Shown here piece after piece: positions 19,273 through 26,613 of a stretch of DNA of 26,613 nt (its first letter is position 1; every line of letters starts with the position of its first letter). Source of the stretch: Pyrolobus sp964613695 (GTDB taxonomy: Archaea > Thermoproteota > Thermoprotei_A > Sulfolobales > Pyrodictiaceae); the NCBI GenBank assembly GCA_964613695.1, contig CAZTIR010000018.1:1-26613 (forward strand), written 5' to 3'. Under the pieces are notes generated by a model. That model ran no database searches. It was given only the letters and a program-made list of their open reading frames with translations, and had not been told where the DNA came from. A program made the translations under genes and the position numbers.

Positions 19273-22028
19273 TGGCATCCAAGCGGGTGGTTAGAGCAGT
19301 GGCGAGGATAGAGGTTGTGAGAAACTGCCCCAGCGACGACGAGGTGTACGGGCTGCTTAGGCCGTATGTCGCGGGCTGGTTCCGCGAGAGGTATGGGAGC
19401 TTTACACTCCCCCAGCGCTGCGCGATACCCCTGATAAAGCAGGGGCATAATGTGCTAGTCTCGTCGCCCACGGGGACAGGCAAGACCCTGGCAGTCTTCC
19501 TCGGCATCATCGACGAGCTTTTCAGGCTGGGTGAGGAGGGTAGGCTCGAGGATAGGATATACGCGGTCTACGTCTCGCCCCTCCGGGCCCTCAACAATGA
19601 CATGAGGCGTAACCTCCTCGAGCCGCTCCGCGGGATTAGAGAGTATGCCAAGCGCCTGGGCCTAGAGCTGCCGGAGATACGCGTTGCCGTGCGTACGAGC
19701 GACACGAGCCCGGCTGAGAAGCAGGCTATGGTTAGGAGGCCGCCCCACATACTGATCACGACGCCCGAGAGCCTCACCATAGCCCTAGTTGCCCCGAGGT
19801 TCCGCGAGAGGCTCGCAACCACCAGGTGGCTCGTTATAGACGAGATACACGAGCTGGCCTCGAGCAAGAGGGGCTCCCTCCTAAGCCTCACTGTGGAGAG
19901 GCTGGAGTATCTCGTGGAGGAGCATGGGGGTAGGCTGCAGAGGATAGGCTTGAGCGCGACGATAGCGCCGCTGGAGGAGGTGGCTAAGTTCCTCGTGGGC
20001 TTCGAGGATAGTGGGGAGCCGCGCCCCTGTAAGATAGTTGATGCGAGGTTCGCCAAGCCGATAGACATTAGGGTCCTCTGCCCCGTACGCGACCTTATAA
20101 ACACGCCAGCCGAGGAGGTCAACGAGGCTATCTATAGGCTCCTCGCCAAGCTCATCAAGGAGCATAGGACGACGCTGGTCTTCACCAACACTAGGAGTGC
20201 TACCGAGCGCGTGGTGTACAAGCTTAGGCAGCTGTTGGCTAGGGAGGGTATAGCCGACATGGATGAGATAGAGGCTCACCATAGTAGTCTCTCTCGCGAC
20301 CTGCGCCTAGAGGTGGAGGAGAGGCTGAAGCGTGGAGAATTGAAGGTCGTCGTCTCGTCCACGAGCCTCGAGCTGGGCATAGACATAGGCTATATCGACC
20401 TCGTGGTCCTCCTAAGCAGCCCGAAGAGCGTCTCGAGGCTCTTGCAGAGGGTGGGGAGGGCCGGGCACCACATAAGACAGGTTAGCAAGGGCCGCATCAT
20501 AGTAGTCGACCGCGACGACCTCGTCGAGTGTACGGTGCTCGCCAAGGCCGCTATGGAGAGGAAGATAGACCGTGTGCACATACCAAGAAACCCCCTCGAT
20601 ATACTGGCGCAGCACCTTGTCGGCATGAGCCTCGAGAAGAGGTGGAGGGTTGAGGAGGCCTACCGGCTCGTGAGGAGGAGCTACACGTTCCACACTCTAC
20701 CCTACGAGGACTTCATCAACACCCTGAAGTACCTGGCCGGTCTCCACCCCTACACGCTCGAGGAGATGAAGGTCTATGCCAAGATATGGTTCGACGTCGA
20801 GAAGGGCGAGTTCGGGAAGAAGAGGGGTACGAGGGTCATATACGCTCCGAACGTGGGCGCGATACCCGACGAGGCCAAGATAAGAGTCTACACTAGGGAC
20901 GGGAGGTATGTGGGCGACCTCGAGGAGGCGTTCGTCCAGATACTCACGCCCGGTGACATCTTCGTGCTGGGTGGTAGAACCTTCCGCTTCATAGCCAGTA
21001 GGGGCTCGGTGGTGATAGTGGAGCCTGCGGAGGGCGAGAAGCCGACCGTGCCAGCATGGTTCTCGGAGATGCTCCCGCTAGCCTTCGACTCTGCGCTGCT
21101 CGTCGGCGAGTTTAGGAGGAGGGTGGCCGAGGCCATCCAGAGCGGCGTGCCGCGCGAGGAGATAGTGGAGTGGCTCGTACGCGAGTATAACCTCGAGAGG
21201 CACGCGGCCGAGAACATATACGAGTATGTACGAGAGCAGCTTGAGTTCACCGGCGTCGTTCCAAGCGACAAGGTCATACTCGTGGAGTGGTACATTGACG
21301 AGGAGAACGATGCCAGCAGCATAATATTCCACACGCTCTTCGGCCGCCGTGTTAACGACGCGCTCTCCAGGGCATATGCTTACATGCTCTCATACCGGCT
21401 CGCAAAGCCCGTGCGGGTAACCGTTAGCGACAACGGCTTCATGCTAACCGTGGAGGGCGCCGACTCGATAAACGAGGAGGTGGTGAAGTGGCTCCCCTCA
21501 ACGATAAACTCTGGGAACCTGCGCGAGGTTCTCCGCAAAGCCCTGGATAACACGGAGTTGTTGAAGAGGAGGTTCCGGCACTGCGCCGAGAGAGCCCTGA
21601 TGATACTGAGGAGGTACCGTGGGCGCGAGAAGAGCGTGCACAACATGCAGATTAATGCACAAGCACTGTTAGAGGCTGTCAAGCAGCTGGGAGACTTCCC
21701 GGTACTAAAGGAGACGTACCGCGAGATACTCGAGGACTACATGGACGTCATTGACGCTGAGCAGGTGCTACGGTGGGTGGAGGAGGGTAGGGTGAGGATA
21801 GAGTTCTTCGGACCCACGAAGATACCGAGCCCCTTCGCGCACCACCTGATAGCCCGGGGCTGTAGCGACGTAGTGCTGATGGAGGATCGGAGGAGGCTCA
21901 TAGCGGAGCTTCACAAGCGCGTCCTAGAGGCTCTAGCGGCTATACGCTCTCGGCGAGAAGCCGGCGAGAGAGCGCAGCCCTTGCAAGTCTCTCGGCAGCA
22001 CTCCTTGACCGGAGACGCGCAAGTATAA
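19272..22028 (+). CDS. lhr: Lhr-type superfamily 2 helicase
   Basis: A 918-aa ATP-dependent DNA/RNA helicase. Motifs in order: Q-like TLPQRCAIP, motif I SSPTGTGKTLA, Ia YVSPLRALNND, Ib TTPESL, II VIDEIHEL, III LSATIAP, IV LVFTNTRSATE, V STSLELGIDIG, VI LLQRVGRAGH. After the two RecA domains comes the long winged-helix/beta-barrel region typical of archaeal Lhr proteins. These act in DNA repair, replication-fork handling or, for one branch, RNA metabolism. GTG start overlaps the upstream stop codon (TAGTG). The last 30 residues overlap a convergent small gene by 89 bp and are poorly structured in appearance. Confidence 0.96.
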   Translation: MASKRVVRAVARIEVVRNCPSDDEVYGLLRPYVAGWFRERYGSFTLPQRCAIPLIKQGHNVLVSSPTGTGKTLAVFLGIIDELFRLGEEGRLEDRIYAVYVSPLRALNNDMRRNLLEPLRGIREYAKRLGLELPEIRVAVRTSDTSPAEKQAMVRRPPHILITTPESLTIALVAPRFRERLATTRWLVIDEIHELASSKRGSLLSLTVERLEYLVEEHGGRLQRIGLSATIAPLEEVAKFLVGFEDSGEPRPCKIVDARFAKPIDIRVLCPVRDLINTPAEEVNEAIYRLLAKLIKEHRTTLVFTNTRSATERVVYKLRQLLAREGIADMDEIEAHHSSLSRDLRLEVEERLKRGELKVVVSSTSLELGIDIGYIDLVVLLSSPKSVSRLLQRVGRAGHHIRQVSKGRIIVVDRDDLVECTVLAKAAMERKIDRVHIPRNPLDILAQHLVGMSLEKRWRVEEAYRLVRRSYTFHTLPYEDFINTLKYLAGLHPYTLEEMKVYAKIWFDVEKGEFGKKRGTRVIYAPNVGAIPDEAKIRVYTRDGRYVGDLEEAFVQILTPGDIFVLGGRTFRFIASRGSVVIVEPAEGEKPTVPAWFSEMLPLAFDSALLVGEFRRRVAEAIQSGVPREEIVEWLVREYNLERHAAENIYEYVREQLEFTGVVPSDKVILVEWYIDEENDASSIIFHTLFGRRVNDALSRAYAYMLSYRLAKPVRVTVSDNGFMLTVEGADSINEEVVKWLPSTINSGNLREVLRKALDNTELLKRRFRHCAERALMILRRYRGREKSVHNMQINAQALLEAVKQLGDFPVLKETYREILEDYMDVIDAEQVLRWVEEGRVRIEFFGPTKIPSPFAHHLIARGCSDVVLMEDRRRLIAELHKRVLEALAAIRSRREAGERAQPLQVSRQHSLTGDAQV

Positions 22029-22164
22029 CATCGCCAGCCTCTTCTATAACAGCTCCGCTCTCCTCCGCCAGCCTCCTAGCCTCGGGCGCGTTCCTCAAGG
22101 GTATTACGAAGTAGCCCTCCGGGTCTCTCCTCGAGAGGAGCTCGCGTATTATCCTAGTCGCCAA
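21940..22164 (-). CDS. Small unknown protein overlapping the lhr 3' end
   Basis: A 74-aa charged protein with a plausible alpha/beta fold: a helix (IIRELLSRR), a strand (GYFVIPLRN), a helix (PEARRLAEESGAVI), a strand (GDVILARL) and a last helix. No family recognised. It starts with TTG 22164 and overlaps lhr tail-to-tail by 89 bp. Its amino-acid mix looks genuinely protein-like and not like a shadow, but the overlap and weak start keep confidence moderate. Confidence 0.55.
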   Translation of the reverse strand: MATRIIRELLSRRDPEGYFVIPLRNAPEARRLAEESGAVIEEAGDVILARLRSRSAAERLARAALSRRLLAESV

Positions 22165-22229
22165 TTCTATCGCCCCCGCCTCAACTCCTAGAAGCCTCGC
22201 TTATCCGGTTAGATGGTGGGCGGCGGCTC

Positions 22230-22637
22230 GTGACGGGTGTTGAGGAGGGCTGTATACCCGTACGAGTCGTGCTAGTAGCTCTGAGTGCGGGCTCGGTGCT
22301 CCTGACGAAGGAGAAGGGCTTCATTAAACTGCCGGAGACGTGGGTTGCTAAGGGCGAGACCATCTGTAGTGCTGGCTCCAGGCTCGCGAGGGAGCTGCTG
22401 GGCAGGGAGATTAAGATAGTGGCTGCCATATGGCTTACTGAGCGCAGGTACCCCAGCTATCACCTAGTCTTTGCGGTCGAGGGCTTCATAGAGAAGGATT
22501 TGGTTGGCTCGCGGGAGAACCTACTCCTCCTCCGCCTCGAGGACGCGTTGAAACTAGTCGATGACCCCACGCACCGAGAGCTTATCGCATACATTGTGGA
22601 GTTTAAGCCGAGACCGCTCCTAGTATGCTCCATCTAG
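22230..22637 (+). CDS. Nudix-fold protein with degenerate Nudix box
   Basis: A 135-aa protein that follows the Nudix fold: strand VRVVLVALSAGSVLLTKEK, then FIKLPETWVAKGETICSAGS leading to RLARELLGR at 51-59. Aligned with the Nudix box GX5EX7REUXEEXGU, Glu43, Arg51, Glu55 and Gly58 remain, while the Gly and two of the metal-binding Glu positions are replaced (Leu52, Leu56). Nucleotide pyrophosphatase activity is thus doubtful; it may bind a nucleotide or have changed chemistry. GTG 22230 lies about 26 bp after CTTATCC, suggesting a leaderless mRNA. It converges on the Pelota operon with an 18-bp overlap. Confidence 0.72.
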   Translation: MTGVEEGCIPVRVVLVALSAGSVLLTKEKGFIKLPETWVAKGETICSAGSRLARELLGREIKIVAAIWLTERRYPSYHLVFAVEGFIEKDLVGSRENLLLLRLEDALKLVDDPTHRELIAYIVEFKPRPLLVCSI

Positions 22638-23243
22638 CCCGCCGATCGCTACTAGAGCGCCCCGCCCGAGCTTCTCTATCAGCGTGTCCTCCTCCATGTC
22701 GCACGCGGCTATGAAGGCCTCTATGTTATCCATGAGCTTCTTTAGCTCGTCTGCTTCCAGCCTAGAGACTAGCCTGTAGAGGGCGGCCGCCCTAACGGCT
22801 ATGAGTACTATGGCTAGCTCCGCCAGCGGCGCTAGGTTAGGCTCACTCCTCATTATTGATGCGAGCTTCTGTATCCTGTTAGCCGTGCGTGCCGAGTGGC
22901 TTACAAGGAGCCATGAGAGCCTCGAATAGAGGCCCTCTGGGAGGGACTCGATGTGCTTAGCCAAGGCCTCCATGGCCAAATCCACGAGGTGGTCGGCGGT
23001 TCTCTTCGCCTCCTCCACCGCGTATTTGATGTACTCTCCCCTATCTTCTACCGTAGCCTCGCACCCCTCACCCACTCTCACCGAGTTAGCCAAGCTCTTC
23101 ACGCTACTCCAGTTCTCGCAGAGGAGCCTCTCCAGCAACTCTGCTAGATCGGCGAGGCTGAGGTGCCGGAACCCTCGGATACGCTCCGCCAGCGCATCCG
23201 CCACCTTCTCAACAATCCTTGATAGCAGCCTCTGGGCCGACAC
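22620..23243 (-). CDS. Unknown all-helical protein, third gene of the Pelota operon
   Basis: A 207-aa protein that appears entirely alpha-helical, with no signal peptide or convincing membrane span (the Ala/Leu-rich stretch PLAELAIVLIAVRAAALYRL is the most hydrophobic). No family recognised. Conserved-looking polar patches are EAKRTADHLVDLAMEAL and SHSARTANRIQKLASI. Its GTG start directly follows the TAG stop of the PIN-like gene (TAGGTG), so it must be translated from the same mRNA as pelA. A role linked to ribosome rescue or RNA decay is inference from the operon. Confidence 0.8.
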   Translation of the reverse strand: MSAQRLLSRIVEKVADALAERIRGFRHLSLADLAELLERLLCENWSSVKSLANSVRVGEGCEATVEDRGEYIKYAVEEAKRTADHLVDLAMEALAKHIESLPEGLYSRLSWLLVSHSARTANRIQKLASIMRSEPNLAPLAELAIVLIAVRAAALYRLVSRLEADELKKLMDNIEAFIAACDMEEDTLIEKLGRGALVAIGGLDGAY

Positions 23244-23834
23244 CTAGGCCCAAACCTCCTTAACCACGTCGCGTATCCTCTCCAGCATGGTCTTAATGGC
23301 TATCTCCTTGCCCGGCAGCTCGCTCGGAGGCAGGTACTCCACCACAACACCCTCTATCGTGCTAGCCTGGCTCGCAAGCCTCTTATCACCGGTGAAGAAG
23401 ATGACCGGTGCCCCCCTCCCAGCGAGAGCCTCAAGCAGTTTAAGCACGTCGTAGTCGTCCCTAGCGGGCTCGAGTATAACGTTGCCCATCCTCATCGGCT
23501 TATCCAAGCCCCTACCTGCAACCTCGTGAACCTCTATAACGTCTCCGAGCTCCCTCGCTATAACCTCCCCGAAGCCCCTAAACATCTGGTCGAACACTAT
23601 AACAGCGAGCTTACCCTGCTCCTCTCGCCGCTCGGCCTGCCTCCCGCGAGCCTTCCCAGCGCTCAACACTCTCGCTATATCTTCAAGCTCCCTATCCTCC
23701 AGGAGGGCTACAAGCCTCGCACGGTAGATGCGGACCGGCGGCTTGAGAGACAACGCCTTCATGAGGGCCTCTGAGAGGCTGGAGGCCCTCTCGAGCCTGC
23801 CCTCCCCGCCCATCACGATATAGACTTCTGACAC
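23244..23834 (-). CDS. Unknown protein with PIN-like C-terminal domain, Pelota operon
   Basis: A 196-aa protein. Residues 1-60 form a small alpha/beta domain (EVYIVMGGEGRLERASSLSE). Residues 61-75 are a charged linker (KARGRQAERREEQG). Residues 75-196 look like a PIN/Mut7-C-type nuclease core: VIVFDQMF (Asp82), ARDDYDVLKLLEAL (Asp126/127/129) and FFTGDKRLASQA (Asp150, Lys151), in the order and spacing of metal-binding acids in such RNases. This assignment is by eye and not certain. GTG 23834 starts 9 bp after the Pelota stop. A nuclease coupled to Pelota would suit cleavage of stalled mRNA, which is inferred. Confidence 0.78.
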   Translation of the reverse strand: MSEVYIVMGGEGRLERASSLSEALMKALSLKPPVRIYRARLVALLEDRELEDIARVLSAGKARGRQAERREEQGKLAVIVFDQMFRGFGEVIARELGDVIEVHEVAGRGLDKPMRMGNVILEPARDDYDVLKLLEALAGRGAPVIFFTGDKRLASQASTIEGVVVEYLPPSELPGKEIAIKTMLERIRDVVKEVWA

Positions 23835-23843
23835 GACCAGCCC

Positions 23844-24926
23844 CTACCCTCCCACAGCCTGCTCTAAGCCAATAGGGTAGCGGAGTATAGCCGCGATACC
23901 ACCATAGGATTTTAGGCGGAGGCCGGCCGGCGTCTCGAGGCTTACAAAGTGTATCCTCGCCCTAGTCTCGTCAGCCCTCCTTAGCAGCTCCTCGACGCGC
24001 TTCCTAACCTCCGGGTCCGGGTTGTGGAGAAGCTCGTCGAGCACGAGAAGCTCCTCGACGGCGCCCATCTCTACGGCCTTCTCGACATGGTCCAGAGTGT
24101 AGGCCACAAGCTCGGGCTTCTGGACCAACAGCTTCTCAAACCTCTCCAGAAACCTCTCAGCCTCTAGGGCCGCGAGCTCACCCATAATCTCCCTTATCTT
24201 ACCCCTCCGGATTATCTCATAGAGGCCCGCCACGCCGCCGCTCGCCGCGGTCTCGGTATAGACTCTTAGGTCGCTGCGCAGCTTCCTCACAAGCTCGGCC
24301 ACATCATCCTTTAGGAAGCCGGGCCCCGCGACTACAACTATGCTAGTGCCCTCCCTCTCCGCAACCTCGACTATCTTCTTAGCCATCGTCACGAGCTCCT
24401 GATGGAGTATCTCGTGGCGTCTGGGATCGTCTTTGCCAGGCAGGTTGAGAGACTGGTCCACTACCACCCTCAACCCCTGCCCTTGCAACACTCCGATGGC
24501 GTACTCGTCGTAGTCCACCGCTGCGAGGACTGCTTTCAGCCCCTGGCTGGCCTTCTCCAGCCTCTCAAGCAGGGGTCTCGGCCAACCCTCCTCCTTGACT
24601 ATGACGATCTCCTGGCCTACATCGACGGTTATGGTGTGGTGTTTGCCCTTCACCCCGAACCTCTCGGGCCCTTCGAGCACAACACCCCTGATACGGAGCT
24701 TTGTGGAGAAGGGTTGGAACTCTACACTCTCCACGCGTATGGTTAGGATCATCGCCACTCTTCTAGATCGCCCTGAGCCCCTCTCGCCGAAGCGTATGTC
24801 TCTAACAGTCTTGCCCTTGACGATGTCGCCCGGTTTTATCACGAGGCTTAAAGTCCAGATATCGTCGCTGGTCTCGGGCACTACTGCTATAACGCCGTGC
24901 TTCAAATCCTTATACGTGATTTTCAT
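23844..24926 (-). CDS. pelA: Pelota/Dom34, ribosome rescue factor
   Basis: The archaeal counterpart of Dom34/Pelota, an eRF1-related factor that enters stalled ribosomes with aEF1-alpha and, with ABCE1, splits them. Three domains: the Sm-like N-terminal domain (1-130, MKITYKDLKHGVIAVVPET, LTIRVESVEFQ), the central domain (131-255, AVDYDEYAIGVLQGQGL, SIVVVAGPGF), which lacks the GGQ peptide-release motif as expected, and the C-terminal domain (256-360), ending in LKSYGGIAAILRYPI. At 360 aa it is of standard length. ATG 24926 has GAGGTG (24937-24942) 10 nt upstream. First gene of a three-gene operon. Confidence 0.97.
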   Translation of the reverse strand: MKITYKDLKHGVIAVVPETSDDIWTLSLVIKPGDIVKGKTVRDIRFGERGSGRSRRVAMILTIRVESVEFQPFSTKLRIRGVVLEGPERFGVKGKHHTITVDVGQEIVIVKEEGWPRPLLERLEKASQGLKAVLAAVDYDEYAIGVLQGQGLRVVVDQSLNLPGKDDPRRHEILHQELVTMAKKIVEVAEREGTSIVVVAGPGFLKDDVAELVRKLRSDLRVYTETAASGGVAGLYEIIRRGKIREIMGELAALEAERFLERFEKLLVQKPELVAYTLDHVEKAVEMGAVEELLVLDELLHNPDPEVRKRVEELLRRADETRARIHFVSLETPAGLRLKSYGGIAAILRYPIGLEQAVGG

Positions 24927-24968
24927 ACCATTTGCACACCTCTAGGAGGGTGGGTGGAGAGAGATCCC

Positions 24969-24974
24969 GTATAC
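24969..24974. promoter_or_regulatory. Shared palindromic TATA box GTATAC, pelA and acetyltransferase
   Basis: GTATAC lies in the 76-bp gap between the divergent pelA and acetyltransferase genes. Being symmetric, it fits both: minus-strand start near 24945 (19-nt leader carrying GAGGTG) and plus-strand start near 24998 (about 5 nt before GTG 25003). No other convincing TATA element exists in the gap. Confidence 0.5.
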
Positions 24975-25002
24975 TCGTTTAGAGTGTTGCAGCGACCCTA
25001 TT

Positions 25003-25446
25003 GTGAGAGAGGCGGGGTTCGGGGATCTAGGCGGCATCTATGAGGTCGAGGTTAGGAGCTTTGAGAGGCCCTACACGAGGGAGATGCTAGCCCTCCTCCT
25101 AAGCCTGGCGGGCAGGTATGCCCTGGTAGCGGAGTGCGGGAGTGGTATAGTCGGGTACGCGGTTGCAGTCCCCTACGTGGATATGGTTGCGCACCTAGCT
25201 AGTATAGCGGTGCTCCCGGAGTGTAGGGGTAGGGGTATAGGCTCAAAGCTCCTGGAGATGCTCGAGGATAGGCTTAGAGAGGCGGGCTTCTACATAATAT
25301 TCCTAGAGACTTGGGTGTCTAACAGGGCTGCGCGCGTTTTCTACGAGAAGCGCGGCTACCGCCCCCTACTGGTCTTACCCCGTTACTACGAGTGGGGCGA
25401 GGATGCTATACTCTATGCGAAGCTCCTGGTGGGGAGTGTGGGTTAA
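25003..25446 (+). CDS. rimI: GNAT N-acetyltransferase, RimI/Ard1-like
   Basis: A 147-aa acetyl-CoA-dependent acetyltransferase. Motif A, which holds the CoA pyrophosphate, is ASIAVLPECRGRGIGSKLLE; motif B follows in IIFLETWVSNRAARVFYEKR with the family's N-x-A-x-x-F-Y-E-K-x-G pattern and GYRPL. This is the layout of archaeal RimI/Ard1 enzymes that acetylate protein N-termini; a different substrate is possible because N-terminal residues for peptide binding cannot be judged by eye. GTG 25003 lies about 5 nt after the predicted start site, so the mRNA is nearly leaderless. polB starts 42 bp downstream on the same strand. Confidence 0.92.
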   Translation: MREAGFGDLGGIYEVEVRSFERPYTREMLALLLSLAGRYALVAECGSGIVGYAVAVPYVDMVAHLASIAVLPECRGRGIGSKLLEMLEDRLREAGFYIIFLETWVSNRAARVFYEKRGYRPLLVLPRYYEWGEDAILYAKLLVGSVG

Positions 25447-25451
25447 CACCA

Positions 25452-25485
25452 CCCAGGCTCCACTAGTATCACCGGGTAGCCTGGG
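25452..25485 (+). promoter_or_regulatory. Inverted repeat just before the polB start
   Basis: CCCAGGCT (25452-25459) and AGCCTGGG (25478-25485) are perfect 8-bp complementary arms around an 18-nt loop. The structure ends three bases before the polB ATG and contains the GGGAG that would serve as its ribosome site. It may end the acetyltransferase mRNA, bind a regulator, or mask the polB start in the RNA. Confidence 0.45.
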
Positions 25486-25488
25486 AGC

Positions 25489-26613
25489 ATGCCAACAATT
25501 ACATTCACCCTCCTCGACTCCAGCTACGAGGTTGTGGGCAGGGAGCCCCAGGTGATACTCTGGGGTATTAGCGAGAATGGCGAGCGCATAGTTCTCATAG
25601 ATCGCCGTTTCCGGCCCTACTTCTATGCCCTCCTGGCCCCCGGGGCGGATGTGGGTGAAGTAGCGCGTAGGGTTAGGGCTCTTAGCAAACCGAGGAGCCC
25701 TATTATAGGCGTTGAGGAGGACGAGAGGAAGTACTTTGGCAGGCCTCGCCGGGTTCTACGCATACGCACGGTTCTACCAGAGGCTGTGAGAGAGTACCGC
25801 GAGGAGGTGAAGAGGGTTAATGGTGTCGAGGATGTCCTAGAGGCTGATATACGTTTCGCGATGCGCTACATCATAGACCACGATCTCTTTCCCTTCGCGT
25901 GGTATAGGGTTGAGGCTGAGCCTCTCGACTCGAAGATGGGTTTCAGGGTGGATAAAGTATACCTCGTGAAGGGCGACCCGGAGCCCGTGTATGCAGAGGC
26001 GCTCGCCCCCACTAGGCTGCCGCCCTTGAAGATACTCGCCTTCGACATAGAGGTTTATAATAAGAGGGGGAGTCCGAGGCCGGAGCGCGACCCGGTAATC
26101 ATAATAGCTGTTAAGACTAGCGAGGGGGACGAGATACTCTTCACCGCGGATGGTCTGGATGATAGGAGGCCTATTAGGGAGTTCGTGGAGTTTGTGAAGA
26201 AGTTCGACCCGGATATCATAGTCGGGTATAATAACAACCATTTTGACTGGCCCTATCTCCTCAAGAGGGCTCGCGTTCTCGGCATAAAGCTCGATGTGAC
26301 CAGGAGGGTTGGAGCCGAGCCGACTACGAGCGTTCATGGGCACATCTCTGTGCCGGGCAGGCTCAATGTAGACCTCTACGACTATGCGGAGGAGATGCCG
26401 GAGATCAAGATAAAGAGCCTGGAGGAGGTTGCAGAGTACCTCGGTGTGATGAAGAAGAGTGAGAGGGTGTTGATACCCTGGTGGGAGATACCAGACTACT
26501 GGGATGACGAGAGGAAGAGGCCCACGCTCCTCCAGTATGCTCGTGACGATGTGAGGGCGACCTACGGGCTCGCGGAGAAGCTACTACCCTTCGCCATCCA
26601 GCTCTCCTACGTC
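25489..26613 (+). CDS. polB: B-family DNA polymerase, N-terminal part (runs off window)
   Basis: The first 375 residues of an archaeal family-B replicative polymerase. Residues 1-170 are the N-terminal domain. The 3'-5' proofreading exonuclease is complete up to its third motif: Exo I LAFDIEVYN (Asp186, Glu188), Exo II IVGYNNNHFDW (Asn248, Asp253) and Exo III YARDDV (Tyr350, Asp354). The polymerase palm and fingers lie beyond the window. Segments such as RFRPYFYALLA, DVTRRVGAEPTTSV and GRLNVDLYDYAEEMPEIK closely match the Pyrodictium-type enzyme from memory. ATG 25489 is the only sensible start and follows the acetyltransferase by 42 bp. Confidence 0.97.
   Translation, partial: MPTITFTLLDSSYEVVGREPQVILWGISENGERIVLIDRRFRPYFYALLAPGADVGEVARRVRALSKPRSPIIGVEEDERKYFGRPRRVLRIRTVLPEAVREYREEVKRVNGVEDVLEADIRFAMRYIIDHDLFPFAWYRVEAEPLDSKMGFRVDKVYLVKGDPEPVYAEALAPTRLPPLKILAFDIEVYNKRGSPRPERDPVIIIAVKTSEGDEILFTADGLDDRRPIREFVEFVKKFDPDIIVGYNNNHFDWPYLLKRARVLGIKLDVTRRVGAEPTTSVHGHISVPGRLNVDLYDYAEEMPEIKIKSLEEVAEYLGVMKKSERVLIPWWEIPDYWDDERKRPTLLQYARDDVRATYGLAEKLLPFAIQLSYV

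Noticed and set aside
22620..22637. Frameshifted fusion between the Nudix protein and the helical protein
   Set aside because: They lie on opposite strands and merely overlap at their 3' ends by 18 bp.
25837..26343. Minus-strand gene inside the polymerase region
   Set aside because: It is antisense to the clearly conserved exonuclease domain of DNA polymerase B.

Overview
The window reads as chromosome from a hyperthermophilic crenarchaeon, probably order Desulfurococcales and quite possibly Pyrodictiaceae (Pyrodictium/Hyperthermus/Pyrolobus type). The reasons are archaeal information-processing genes (Pelota, Nep1, an Lhr-type helicase, a B-family DNA polymerase whose N-terminus closely resembles the Pyrodictium enzyme as I remember it), high GC, Arg codons AGG/AGA and Ile codon ATA, many GTG/TTG starts, TATA-like boxes about 26 bp before short or absent leaders, and GGTG/GAGGTG ribosome binding sites. 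Genes are tightly packed; the longest gap is about 230 bp. I see no rRNA, tRNA, CRISPR array or insertion sequence.

Layout. (1) 128-2915, minus strand: a HTH regulator, then a substrate-binding protein, permease and ATPase of an SsuABC/TauABC-like ABC importer. (2) 3148-4675, plus strand: a toxin-antitoxin patch, HEPN + minimal nucleotidyltransferase followed by VapB + VapC, with twin palindromes before vapB. (3) 4685-6857, minus: prephenate dehydratase and a GT4 glycosyltransferase. (4) 6950-11138: a large unusual putative glycoside hydrolase (plus), facing mannosyl-3-phosphoglycerate phosphatase and synthase (minus), the two-step route to the compatible solute mannosylglycerate. (5) 11196-12270: a HicB-like protein (minus) and a second VapBC (plus). 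(6) 12336-13689: an unrecognised protein coupled to Nep1, the 16S rRNA pseudouridine methyltransferase. (7) 13686-18540: a small membrane protein and two divergently transcribed surface proteins, both with signal peptide, Thr-rich stalk and C-terminal membrane anchor; one carries a gingipain/caspase-fold (C25-like) protease domain with His and Cys in place. (8) 18601-22637: a gamma-glutamylcyclotransferase-like protein coupled to an Lhr helicase, a small overlapping protein, and a degenerate Nudix protein. (9) 22620-24926, minus: an operon of Pelota, a PIN-like protein and a helical protein of unknown function. (10) 25003-26613, plus: a RimI-like acetyltransferase and the 5' part of DNA polymerase B, which runs off the window.

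The strongest candidates for something undescribed are the Pelota - PIN-like - helical protein operon (a possible ribosome-rescue-linked nuclease), the divergent surface protease/stalk pair, and the mannosylglycerate locus with its extra glycosidase and a phosphatase whose catalytic motif reads DVN instead of DxD. All promoters, operators and terminators given here are read by eye.
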